NCBI GenBank assembly: GCA_020848015.1
Contig: JADLBA010000233.1
Location: 1-11,990 of the forward strand
Source: Crocinitomicaceae bacterium
GTDB taxonomy: Bacteria > Bacteroidota > Bacteroidia > Flavobacteriales_D > Sanyastnellaceae
DNA length: 11,990 nucleotides
Direction of reading: 5' to 3'
Shown here: in pieces, positions 1 through 6,578 of the stretch
Layout: the number at the start of each line of letters is the position of its first letter
Position numbering within the stretch: position 1 is the stretch's first letter
The notes under the pieces: generated by a model
Database searches by the model: none
Told to the model about the DNA's origin: nothing
What the model saw: only the letters and a program-made list of their open reading frames with translations
Translations under genes and position numbers: made by a program

Positions 1-297
1 AGTAAGAGCATCAATGGCATTAATTTTTTCATGTTGTTTATTTTTTAATTGAACTATGGTTTGTTTGGTAGTAGAAAGTTTTTGCTGAATGCTGTCTGCT
101 TTCAATTCAAGTGCTTTGTATTTTTGATCCAACACTAAATTATCCTGTCGAAGCGAATCATTCTGCGCTTCCAGTCGCTTTGTATTTTCTCCGCATTCTT
201 TCTCTCCATCTTTACAAGGAATTTTCAGCTCAATGGCTACATACAGCGCAAAGCAGATAAACAAGAGAGTGGAGGTTATGATATTACTTCCCTTCAT
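1..297 (-). CDS. Spanin-like membrane-anchored coiled-coil protein (3' end beyond window)
   Basis: The visible 99 residues begin at an ATG (295-297) and remain open to the left edge, so the C-terminus is missing. Residues 5-23 (IITSTLLFICFALYVAIEL) form one hydrophobic N-terminal segment. A short stretch with two cysteines (PCKDGEKECGE) follows, then a long charged region with coiled-coil-like spacing (LEAQNDSLRQDNLVLDQKYK and onward). This N-anchor plus periplasmic coiled coil is the layout of Rz-type inner-membrane spanins, which span the envelope in the last step of phage lysis. The ATG lies inside the end of the preceding holin-like gene (14-base overlap), which suggests coupled translation. 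The amidase gene lies 2.2 kb upstream in the same block, which supports a lysis role. It could also be any anchored coiled-coil protein; there is no family-specific motif. Confidence 0.6.
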   Translation of the reverse strand, partial: MKGSNIITSTLLFICFALYVAIELKIPCKDGEKECGENTKRLEAQNDSLRQDNLVLDQKYKALELKADSIQQKLSTTKQTIVQLKNKQHEKINAIDALT

Positions 298-679
298 TAC
301 CATTAATTTTTTTGATTTGTTCTTCGGTTAAAATATGTTTGCTGATAGATTCCGGTAGTGCGTGTTTAGCCAGCCAATACAAGAGCGCTTCCACAATAAA
401 TTTGTGAAACACCAATGCAAAAATGAAAGACTGAAAGAGATTTTCGATTTGCTGCAACTTATACCCCCGGAGGAAATACAGCCCAACAGCATATACCACT
501 CCGATAATGATTACACGGTAACGTGTGCGTGTTTGCGTTCCGGTTGCTTTTTGCAAACCCTCTTTTATCTTATAATGGTTAATGCCATAACAGATAATAA
601 TGAATGTGATAATGTACTGCCAGTCAAGGGAAGTCATGTAGCTTTGAATGTGTGCGATAATTTCGGTTAAGGTTTCCAT
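284..679 (-). CDS. Holin-like small polytopic membrane protein
   Basis: A 131-residue protein with about three hydrophobic segments: roughly residues 21-34 (QYIITFIIICYGIN), 53-70 (RYRVIIIGVVYAVGLYFL) and 82-103 (FQSFIFALVFHKFIVEALLYWL). A charged C-terminal tail ends in KKINGNEGK. Size, span number and the charged tail fit holins, which make the inner-membrane lesion that releases a cytoplasmic endolysin. The amidase encoded in this block has no signal peptide and would need such a partner. The gene overlaps the spanin-like gene by 14 bases. I see no diagnostic holin signature, so the role rests on topology and neighbours. A small structural membrane protein is the alternative. Confidence 0.5.
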   Translation of the reverse strand: METLTEIIAHIQSYMTSLDWQYIITFIIICYGINHYKIKEGLQKATGTQTRTRYRVIIIGVVYAVGLYFLRGYKLQQIENLFQSFIFALVFHKFIVEALLYWLAKHALPESISKHILTEEQIKKINGNEGK

Positions 680-697
680 AGGTTGTTTTTTTAATAG

Positions 698-1045
698 TTA
701 TGTGCCGAAAAGAATTGAATCAACTGGTTTTAAGTCGGCTCTTTCCAGTATCTTTTTTTCTTTGAGTTTCGCAATCATCGGTGCGATCTCTTTTTCAGGC
801 GCACGTAGAATTGCTTTCTCGGAATAGTTGGCAAGCAGCTTAACTTCCCATAAGTAGAGCTTATCCAGTTCTTCTTTGAGCTGCTTTATTTGTTCTTCAT
901 TCAATTCCTTGTTTTGCTTTTTCGCTTCCTCTGTCCAGGACTTCAGCAGTTTTTTAATTAAATAGTCCTTCAACTGCGAATAAGTCAGATAAAGCGTTCC
1001 GGCTGTTACTGAAATTGAAAAAATGGCTATGAGTGCTTTTTTCAT
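698..1045 (-). CDS. Small protein with N-terminal membrane anchor and charged helical body
   Basis: Unrecognised 115-residue protein. Residues 4-22 (ALIAIFSISVTAGTLYLTY) form one N-terminal hydrophobic segment after MKK, either a signal anchor or an uncleaved signal peptide. The rest is charged and probably helical, with a Lys/Glu-rich stretch around residues 36-63 and a second helix-like stretch near 75-100. There are no cysteines and no catalytic motif. It sits 3 bases downstream of the 70-residue membrane protein gene and 18 bases ahead of the holin-like gene, so it is co-transcribed with both. It could be a virion membrane protein or an accessory to lysis; the sequence does not decide. 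Confidence 0.6.
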   Translation of the reverse strand: MKKALIAIFSISVTAGTLYLTYSQLKDYLIKKLLKSWTEEAKKQNKELNEEQIKQLKEELDKLYLWEVKLLANYSEKAILRAPEKEIAPMIAKLKEKKILERADLKPVDSILFGT

Positions 1046-1048
1046 TAT

Positions 1049-1261
1049 CTATGATTTGATTGTAAACATTGATTTTATCATGTAATAAGCAACGGTGCTT
1101 AATGTAGTAGCTCCAACCACCGCAGCCACGAACTTGAAAATCGTATCATTGGTAAGCGTGATTTTCACATCCGTTCGTAAGCCTTCATCTCCGAAAGTGT
1201 TATCGAGGTACTTTTTTAGCAGACCCTTTTTTTGTTCTTTATCTTGTGTTGTTTCTGCCAT
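1049..1261 (-). CDS. 70-residue protein with one C-terminal membrane segment
   Basis: Unrecognised small protein. The first ~35 residues are charged and soluble (ETTQDKEQKKGLLKKYLDN). Residues 40-65 are hydrophobic (TIFKFVAAVVGATTLSTVAYYMIKS region), and the chain ends soon after the membrane (MFTIKS). This soluble head and C-terminal anchor recur in many proteins of the block. It is separated by only 3 bases from the gene on either side, so it is clearly part of the same transcription unit. Its short length and lack of a motif leave the function open; a minor virion membrane protein is the most natural guess from context. Confidence 0.6.
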   Translation of the reverse strand: MAETTQDKEQKKGLLKKYLDNTFGDEGLRTDVKITLTNDTIFKFVAAVVGATTLSTVAYYMIKSMFTIKS

Positions 1262-1264
1262 CGC

Positions 1265-1804
1265 TTATTTCTTTTTTGGTGGTTCAGCTACTCTGTACTG
1301 TGGAAGTTTTTTTGTGATCTCCAATATTTCTCCAACTTCATCCTTGCTTAGCCTGCTTTTCAGATCATCAATCAGGTTTATCTTTTCAGTGGAAGCCTGG
1401 TAATACTGGTAGGCAACTTGCGATACTTGCACTTGGTCTTTCAATGCGCGAAACACACCTTTGATTTTGTCTTCATCATCATCAAACACTCCCCATGAAT
1501 CACGTATGTCTTTTGCATAAGCTTTTGCGCTTGCAACTGTGAGCATATACATTGGTTTCTTTATCTTCTTTCCAACGTTTTCCCAATAGCGTATATCAAA
1601 GGCATTGCTTTCAACAAGTCCAACTGAATCAGGAGCAATATCTCTTTGCAATTCACTAAAAAATGCAATGGCCAATCTGTCCCTGTTTTTTCTTTTCTTA
1701 TTGAAAACAGCAACACCGATCCACACTCCGGCAATGGTTACAACACCTCCGATGATGAGTGCTTTTTTATTTGTCCGGGCAATATTTATAGCAGCAGCTT
1801 TCAT
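1265..1804 (-). CDS. N-anchored protein with annexin-repeat-like C-terminal domain
   Basis: A 179-residue protein. Residues 14-34 form a membrane segment (KALIIGGVVTIAGVWIGVAVF) followed by a basic stop-transfer stretch (NKKRKNRDR), so the C-terminal part is expected to be cytoplasmic. Residues ~108-168 read like one annexin-type repeat: an acidic start (FDDDEDKIKGVFRALKDQ), then QVSQVAYQYYQ, then LIDDLKSRLSKDEVGEIL and a closing LP. Annexin repeats have the same order: acidic start, ..I..aL, Q....I...Y...Y, dL...L.gd. The typical GxGT calcium-loop sequence is absent, so calcium binding is not implied. The gene overlaps the upstream gene by an ATGA junction, implying coupled translation. Membrane attachment is supported; the domain assignment is tentative. 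Confidence 0.65.
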   Translation of the reverse strand: MKAAAINIARTNKKALIIGGVVTIAGVWIGVAVFNKKRKNRDRLAIAFFSELQRDIAPDSVGLVESNAFDIRYWENVGKKIKKPMYMLTVASAKAYAKDIRDSWGVFDDDEDKIKGVFRALKDQVQVSQVAYQYYQASTEKINLIDDLKSRLSKDEVGEILEITKKLPQYRVAEPPKKK

Positions 1805-2235
1805 TTTAGTAAACCAGCCACCCTCCCTTGTGGGGTTAATGCTGCAACGTCAGATGCAGACGTGTTCTGTGATACCTTAACAATGGCATAAAGGATAGCT
1901 GCTATTACCGCAGTCAATACAATGGGAACTCCATAGGTCAATACTTGAGTAATACCTTTACCAAGGCCCATAATACTTCCTCCTAAGTCCGCAGCTGATG
2001 CAACCGCACTTGTAGCAAGGTTTGTAACATCAATATCCTGCTTCTTGAAAAAAGCATTAAAGTCAGGACGGGTAGTACAGGAAGCTGTTGAGCCATTCAC
2101 CTGCCATGTTTTTAACCAAATGGTTTTTGCATTTTCTGCACCGAACTTTTCCTCCAGCTTTTTGAAATAACTAATCCATTCCGAACATTCGGAACTTTTT
2201 TCCGGTACGATGATGTCTTGTATTATTGTGGCCAT
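1801..2235 (-). CDS. Conserved-looking helical protein with C-terminal membrane segment
   Basis: A 144-residue protein with two parts. Residues ~16-70 form a soluble tryptophan- and cysteine-containing helical module (ECSEWISYFKKLEEKFG, then AKTIWLKTWQVNGS, then SCTTRPDFNAFFKKQDIDV). A glycine-rich amphipathic stretch (residues 80-97, with GGSIMGLGKG) leads into a membrane segment at ~102-121 (YGVPIVLTAVIAAILYAIVK). The first module has the look of a folded, conserved domain (fixed Trp, Cys and Pro-Asp positions), but I cannot name a family. The start is preceded by a 19-base gap; the stop overlaps the start of the next gene as ATGA. A virion membrane protein, or a membrane-active protein using the glycine-rich helix, would fit the context. 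Confidence 0.65.
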   Translation of the reverse strand: MATIIQDIIVPEKSSECSEWISYFKKLEEKFGAENAKTIWLKTWQVNGSTASCTTRPDFNAFFKKQDIDVTNLATSAVASAADLGGSIMGLGKGITQVLTYGVPIVLTAVIAAILYAIVKVSQNTSASDVAALTPQGRVAGLLK

Positions 2236-2254
2236 TTCGTTTTATCTAATGTGT

Positions 2255-2452
2255 CTATGACACCTTTAATATGTTTTCGACTTCCCTTTGCATTTCCTTT
2301 GGTGGAAGGCTTGGCAGGTTTTCCATAATGAACTTTTCCAATTTCTTGCGAATGTTCACTTCACGTTCTTTCGCCTGATTTTTGGCGAGTGTCGTGTAGA
2401 TTTCTCTGCCAGCCCAAACTCCGGCAGCAAGTATGAGTATCGTCCTCATCAT
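2255..2452 (-). CDS. 65-residue N-anchored protein next to the amidase
   Basis: Starts MMRT and has one hydrophobic N-terminal segment (residues 4-19, TILILAAGVWAGREIY). A charged helical tail follows, with two amphipathic helices separated by a proline stretch (LPSLPPKEM). The start overlaps the amidase stop as ATGA, so its expression is probably coupled to the amidase. Small single-span proteins beside endolysins are often holins, pinholins or antiholins. With only one span and a mostly soluble tail, this could equally be a minor structural protein. Either of the first two methionines could be used; the first matches the overlap. Confidence 0.55.
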   Translation of the reverse strand: MMRTILILAAGVWAGREIYTTLAKNQAKEREVNIRKKLEKFIMENLPSLPPKEMQREVENILKVS

Positions 2453-3045
2453 GCTTCTGCTTCAGTAGAATTTATTTCTACTGTTTCTACTGCCACTTCT
2501 TCTTTCTTTTCTACCTGCGCTAAAGCTCCGGCAGACAAGTCTTCCGCTGATGGCTTGTGGTAAATATTAGCATCCGATACACCAATGGAGCGTAACCATT
2601 CACCCACGTTAAAACTTGGGCAGGCTTTACCATGTGCATTAGGAGCTTCGTTATGCCCAAGCACTAAAATTTTCGGATGGCGTTTGATAGTGTATTTTAC
2701 ATACACTTCAAGGGTTGCCAATTGTTCTTTGGTGCGAGTGTCTTTAGGACTTTTATTCTCCTTGTCCATTCCACCTGCATACACAATATGACGGGAATTG
2801 CCGTTCAATCCTACAACACCGTTGCTGATTTCCCATTGATCCACAAAGTCATCTGTATTGAAAGGAATGATGCTTACTAAATCTCCATCAAGTTCTACGA
2901 TGTCCGCATAGCCGGGACGGTTCCATCCACGTCCTCCGAGATGTACAGGGTTTGTGTGCCAGCGAATGATGTCTTCTTTTGTTACTGGTCTTCCTTCAGG
3001 TGTTGCTGTGCAATGAAGCACTAAGTAGTTTAATTTGTTGTTCAT
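2449..3045 (-). CDS. N-acetylmuramoyl-L-alanine amidase (Amidase_2 / T7-lysozyme type endolysin)
   Basis: Cleaves the bond between N-acetylmuramic acid and the L-alanine of the stem peptide in peptidoglycan. Amidase_2 landmarks are all present in the first ~155 residues. H11 lies in VLHCTATP, H131 in VLGHNEAPNAHGKACPSF and C142 in the same ACPSF motif; these match the three zinc ligands of T7 lysozyme. Y47 (RPGYADIVELDG) and K140 occupy the positions of its catalytic tyrosine and lysine. Residues ~156-198 are an acidic, alanine-rich extension with no recognisable cell-wall-binding repeat. There is no signal peptide, so release to the wall should depend on a holin; a holin-like protein is encoded about 2 kb downstream. 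The gene lies 2 bases after the propeller protein gene. It may act in lysis, or as a virion-borne entry lysin. Confidence 0.92.
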   Translation of the reverse strand: MNNKLNYLVLHCTATPEGRPVTKEDIIRWHTNPVHLGGRGWNRPGYADIVELDGDLVSIIPFNTDDFVDQWEISNGVVGLNGNSRHIVYAGGMDKENKSPKDTRTKEQLATLEVYVKYTIKRHPKILVLGHNEAPNAHGKACPSFNVGEWLRSIGVSDANIYHKPSAEDLSAGALAQVEKKEEVAVETVEINSTEAEA

Positions 3046-3047
3046 GG

Positions 3048-4988
3048 CTATTGATTTTTATTTGTTGATTTATAATTTGTTGGACTTAAAATTTCTCTGA
3101 CCTCGAATTGGCGATACCATACCAGGATGCTCACCGTATGAAGTCCGGGCAGCTTAAACTGCCAGTTCATTTTACCGTCAATGACAGTTCCGGCCAGCTC
3201 TGTTACTTCTGCTACATTGAGCTTGCTTTGAGGACTGGCGTATAATTCAAATGAGATCGGTTTGCTTTTTCTCGAACCAGTAGGCGTAAACTTGTTTACA
3301 CGGAAACTGTTCAATCGTTCTAATCCGGTAACAACAAATTTGGCGTGTTGAATAACTGCCGGATTGCTTTGCAGATCTTCACGCATTTCAGCATAATCCG
3401 AATTAATGGAAATTGTGCTGCTGACTTGTAGATAGCCAATAACATTAATACTGTTATTGCTGGTATCTGAAACGTATATTGAATTATTAAAACTATTGAA
3501 AGCTCCACCGATGTTTTGCTCACCGAAACTTAATCCGTCAATTTTGCTGTTGTCCGGACGAATGATGGTGAAGGTGTTGTCGTCCCTGTTCTGTACATAT
3601 AGAAAGCCATTGTAAGAATCAAAAAAGCTGTTGTATGGTTTGCTGCCTGTGGCAATTGTTCCAACGATAGTATGCGTAAGCGTTTCAATCTGATAAGCAA
3701 AATTGTTATTGGTAGCAACGGCATACATAGAATTGTTAGCAGGGTTGTAGGTAATGGAAACAGGACGTTGACCAACTGCCGGAATGGTCGTTATAAGTGC
3801 GTTGGTGCTATCATAAACAGTAATGATATTCGCAAGTGAATTGGCAACATAGATGTCGCCATTTACAGGATTAACTCCTACACCGATAGGATCCTGCCCG
3901 GTTGGAAGTGGAGAGCCTATAATTTCTGTAAGAGCTTCCGCATCAATAACACTCAGGTTATCGCTGACCAGGTTAGCTACATATACACGGAGGTTTACAG
4001 GATTGAAAACAACTGCAACCGGACGAGTACCAACGGGTATAGTTGCCGTTACGTTTAATGCTAAATCAATAACAGCAAGCGTATTTGCTACTGAACAAAC
4101 CACATACACATATCCGTATTTACTGCTGGAGCTTTTTGTATTTACGGCAAGTGCAACCGGTGATGTGAAACCGGGAAAGGTTGGCTGAAGCTGAATAACC
4201 TTTACGACCTGGTTACCGGAATCCAAAACGGTTATAGTACCGCTTAACTGGTTAGCAATGTATATCAGTTGGTTTGCAGGATTAACTACAATGCCCTGCG
4301 GATGCACTCCGGCAGGGATGCTGACTTGTGCAACAATGGTATGATCCTGAACATCTCCCGGAGCTGGAGGACTAACACTAATGTTTTGATTTGCGCCCCA
4401 CAGCACAACTTCTTTTTCTTCGGTAGATTTATTTTGAATAGTTACCTGTGCTTTAGGGAACTCACGGAATATATCTGAAAATGGATTAGCGGAAAATGGA
4501 GTTACCTCACGAGGTTTCCATTTACTCATCATTGCCTTATAAATTGCTTTGCTAAAATCGGTTGGGAAGGGCTTTTTCTTTTCCCTTTTTGCCGGATCAT
4601 CGTTCGATACACGGATAACACCTTGCCTTGTTCCAAAGCGTTTTAAGTCTTTCTCGTATTTTTCGTCATACCTTTCGTTAGTTGGTTTTGAAGGTTTTTT
4701 AAGCGGTAAATGTTCTTTGTTGCGTTTGTTGGGAATTGCATCATCGGCCACATCAATTATTTTGATGCGTGTACCAAAACGTTTTAAATCCTTTTCGTAG
4801 CTCTCACTTTTTTTATCCAGGTTAAGTGCTGCACGAAGGTTTTTATTTGTTTCTTCAAAATAACTATCTTCTGTATCTCCATAGGTTTTGCTCACAAAGT
4901 TGTTCTCACCGGATTTCTTCTTTTCAGAAAAAATCTTTTTGAGGCTTTGCGCCAAACCGTTAATACCTATGTTATGACCAGCTTTCAT
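3048..4988 (-). CDS. Capsid-like beta protein with inserted YVTN beta-propeller (putative vertex/receptor-binding protein)
   Basis: A 646-residue protein in three parts. Residues 1-175 are charged and probably disordered, with the tandem motif YEKDLKRFGTR at 64-74 and 111-121. Residues 215-518 form about seven blades of a YVTN-type propeller, recognised by repeating VNPANQLIYIAN, FNPVNLRVYVAN, VNPVNGDIYVAN and TITVLD/LSVID strands. The flanks, 180-212 and ~520-632, together resemble the core of the 284-residue capsid candidate encoded at 8908-9762. VTIQNKSTEEKEVVLWGANQ matches LTITINNTSGADAEAIVFGG, and AEMREDLQSNPAV matches NEIREESKANPF. The propeller therefore seems inserted in a loop of a shared beta domain. 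Such an arrangement suits a vertex or spike protein displaying a binding domain. There is no signal peptide or membrane span. The start overlaps the upstream stop by one base (TAATG). Function is inference; propeller and core similarity are visible. Confidence 0.8.
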   Translation of the reverse strand: MKAGHNIGINGLAQSLKKIFSEKKKSGENNFVSKTYGDTEDSYFEETNKNLRAALNLDKKSESYEKDLKRFGTRIKIIDVADDAIPNKRNKEHLPLKKPSKPTNERYDEKYEKDLKRFGTRQGVIRVSNDDPAKREKKKPFPTDFSKAIYKAMMSKWKPREVTPFSANPFSDIFREFPKAQVTIQNKSTEEKEVVLWGANQNISVSPPAPGDVQDHTIVAQVSIPAGVHPQGIVVNPANQLIYIANQLSGTITVLDSGNQVVKVIQLQPTFPGFTSPVALAVNTKSSSSKYGYVYVVCSVANTLAVIDLALNVTATIPVGTRPVAVVFNPVNLRVYVANLVSDNLSVIDAEALTEIIGSPLPTGQDPIGVGVNPVNGDIYVANSLANIITVYDSTNALITTIPAVGQRPVSITYNPANNSMYAVATNNNFAYQIETLTHTIVGTIATGSKPYNSFFDSYNGFLYVQNRDDNTFTIIRPDNSKIDGLSFGEQNIGGAFNSFNNSIYVSDTSNNSINVIGYLQVSSTISINSDYAEMREDLQSNPAVIQHAKFVVTGLERLNSFRVNKFTPTGSRKSKPISFELYASPQSKLNVAEVTELAGTVIDGKMNWQFKLPGLHTVSILVWYRQFEVREILSPTNYKSTNKNQ

Positions 4989-5785
4989 TACTTGGTTTGT
5001 GTTTTTAAATTTTCTCTGCCGGAGTAATTGTCAATGAAATTCACAATGTCTTTCACTCTGTCTCTGTGTCCTTTCCCAACGGATTCAGGATGAGAGGTAA
5101 ATATTTTTGTAGTGGCATAAACCGCCTCTGTTCTTGGGAAGCCTAAGTCCAGGTATAAGCGTAAGCCGTGTAAGTCGGCTGGTTTTTCCAGTCGTGTTGG
5201 AATTTGAAAGTGATAGCGTTCATGGAACAGTACCACCACTCTTACCGGAATGGTGTAGCCAGCAAATGACGATTGCGCTACCTGTATTCTCCCTGATTTG
5301 CGGTTGGTCCGTGCAGGAGTTACTAAGGGATTACCTTCTTCATCTTCGATAACAGGCAGGTATTGAATAAGAAAATCACCGTCCTTGCTGTCATAAACTC
5401 CGGTAGGCATATATCCGGCCTTCACAGCAAAGTCCTGTGCGAAGCCGATAAAGCGGTGCATTTCCGGTTCAGCCCAAATATTCTTTGGCTCTATTTTCTC
5501 CAGCTCAAATTTTTCAATGCGAAAATTGCCATCGTCTCCATACGCCTTATCGTACATCTCCACCATCAGCTGATCCGGTGAAAGCGGAAAGGGAAGGGTG
5601 AACTCTTTGTATCCGGGATTTTTCCCTTTAAATAAATCTTCTGTAAATGGTACACGCCTGCGGATATAATCGGTATTGGGCTTTGCAGCATCATAGCATT
5701 TTACGCCCAAAGCACAAGGCTCAAAAGCACGAATGCCTACCTTGACTTTAAAGCGTTGTTGTTGTGATGGAATTGGTATGACCAT
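4988..5785 (-). CDS. HExxH metallopeptidase-like protein
   Basis: A 265-residue soluble protein with no membrane span. The centre carries VRVVVLFHERYHF: H188-E189-x-x-H192 after a hydrophobic strand or helix, the zinc-binding HExxH arrangement. It is followed by RLEKPADLHGLRLYLDLGF, where E200 or D204 could supply a third ligand, as in the ExxAD element after HExxH in several gluzincin/M78-like peptidases. The N-terminal ~110 residues are beta-rich with no recognised family (RFKVKVGIRAFEP, FTLPFPLSPDQ). The gene lies between the membrane-protein genes and the propeller gene, so a virion maturation protease or a virion-associated enzyme is the natural hypothesis. I cannot exclude that the motif is structural or degenerate. 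An ATG overlapping the next gene by one base suggests coupled expression. Confidence 0.65.
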   Translation of the reverse strand: MVIPIPSQQQRFKVKVGIRAFEPCALGVKCYDAAKPNTDYIRRRVPFTEDLFKGKNPGYKEFTLPFPLSPDQLMVEMYDKAYGDDGNFRIEKFELEKIEPKNIWAEPEMHRFIGFAQDFAVKAGYMPTGVYDSKDGDFLIQYLPVIEDEEGNPLVTPARTNRKSGRIQVAQSSFAGYTIPVRVVVLFHERYHFQIPTRLEKPADLHGLRLYLDLGFPRTEAVYATTKIFTSHPESVGKGHRDRVKDIVNFIDNYSGRENLKTQTK

Positions 5786-5790
5786 GTTGA

Positions 5791-6303
5791 TTATGCTGCT
5801 GCTTGTAAAACTGGTTCTACTGCAACCGGAACTGGTGCAGGTTGTATTTGTGGCTGAGCCTGTACGTTTTTGTTTTTCATCATTCGTGATGCACCATAAA
5901 GTGCAGCAAGCAAGAGAACAGCACCACCCACATAAACTGCTATGGGAGGAAGTCCCATAATTGTTTTTTCAACTTTAGGATCTCCTTCGCCCGATCCACC
6001 AACATTCATTTCGTAATCAGAAGGCTCACTGCTCTTAAAGTATTTCATCACGTTCTGAATAGTGCTTTGAGCGCCTTCAATACCTCCGGCTTTATCCAAG
6101 AGGTCTTTTGCTTTTTGACCGAGATGTTTCTTTTTATATCCTTCAGCTTCGGAAACCGTTTTATCGGCTTTGTCGGCTTCTGATTTTTTTTGTTGGGCTG
6201 CTGCTTTTTTTGCTTTGCGTTTCGCTTTCAGCTTATCAAGAAAGTTGTCATAATCACTTTCGTATAACTGCATGATGCGATGTGCTTTTTCTGCTCTTAT
6301 CAT
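5791..6303 (-). CDS. Virion-type membrane protein with SYD-like motif, basic helix and C-terminal anchor
   Basis: Unrecognised 170-residue protein built like its neighbours. Residues 15-30 hold the shared motif (ESDYDNFLDKLKAKRK). A Lys/Ala-rich helical region follows to ~90 and an acidic/glycine linker (SSEPSDYEMNVGGSGEGD). One membrane segment lies at 118-139 (GLPPIAVYVGGAVLLLAALYG), then a Pro/Val tail ends VLQAAA. By the positive-inside rule the MMKNKN stretch after the span marks one face of the membrane. There are 5 bases to the metallopeptidase-like gene and 11 bases from the preceding gene. The layout suggests a structural protein of an internal virion membrane, or a membrane adaptor for the capsid. 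Confidence 0.65.
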   Translation of the reverse strand: MIRAEKAHRIMQLYESDYDNFLDKLKAKRKAKKAAAQQKKSEADKADKTVSEAEGYKKKHLGQKAKDLLDKAGGIEGAQSTIQNVMKYFKSSEPSDYEMNVGGSGEGDPKVEKTIMGLPPIAVYVGGAVLLLAALYGASRMMKNKNVQAQPQIQPAPVPVAVEPVLQAAA

Positions 6304-6314
6304 TGCTTTAAGTT

Positions 6315-6542
6315 TTAAAGGATGTAAAGTAATTTGAGGGTAGAGCCGTTGACTACATAAGGCAATGCCTTGTACCCTTTGCCAACAAAGGAGTAGCTCT
6401 TAGCTTCTCCGGGAGGCAGAGATACTCCGTTAAAAGTGGCTATACTGGCTCCGGTGTTTTTCACCGAAACGAACAAAGCTCCTTGTGGGGTTGCCCCATC
6501 AGCTGTTACTTCCTGTTCAATTGGATCTGCTAAAATGTCCAT
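6315..6542 (-). CDS. 75-residue beta-rich protein, possible capsid accessory
   Basis: The only small protein in the central part without a membrane segment. It is rich in Val, Gly, Ser and Thr with alternating hydrophobic residues: ALFVSVKNTGASIATFNGVS, then LPPGEAKSYSFVGKGYKALP, then YVVNGSTLKLLYIL. The pattern of short strands and tight turns suggests a small beta-sandwich or beta-barrel. VKNTG.....FNGV.LPPGE is the type of strand-turn pattern seen in extracellular or virion beta domains. It could decorate or cement a capsid, or form a vertex piece. No family is recognised. It sits among anchored-protein genes, 36 bases after one and 11 bases before the next. Confidence 0.6.
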   Translation of the reverse strand: MDILADPIEQEVTADGATPQGALFVSVKNTGASIATFNGVSLPPGEAKSYSFVGKGYKALPYVVNGSTLKLLYIL

Positions 6543-6578
6543 GTGTTTTAAGTTTTACCGTCAGAGACGGAGTTTAAT

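Noticed and set aside
3320..3775. Two minus-strand open frames inside the propeller region
   Set aside because: They are out-of-frame shadows of the repetitive propeller coding sequence; the 646-codon frame shows clear YVTN repeats throughout.
3435..4346. Propeller gene as a host surface or secreted YVTN protein
   Set aside because: There is no signal peptide or sorting signal. The gene overlaps its neighbour by one base inside the viral-like block, and the flanks resemble the capsid candidate.
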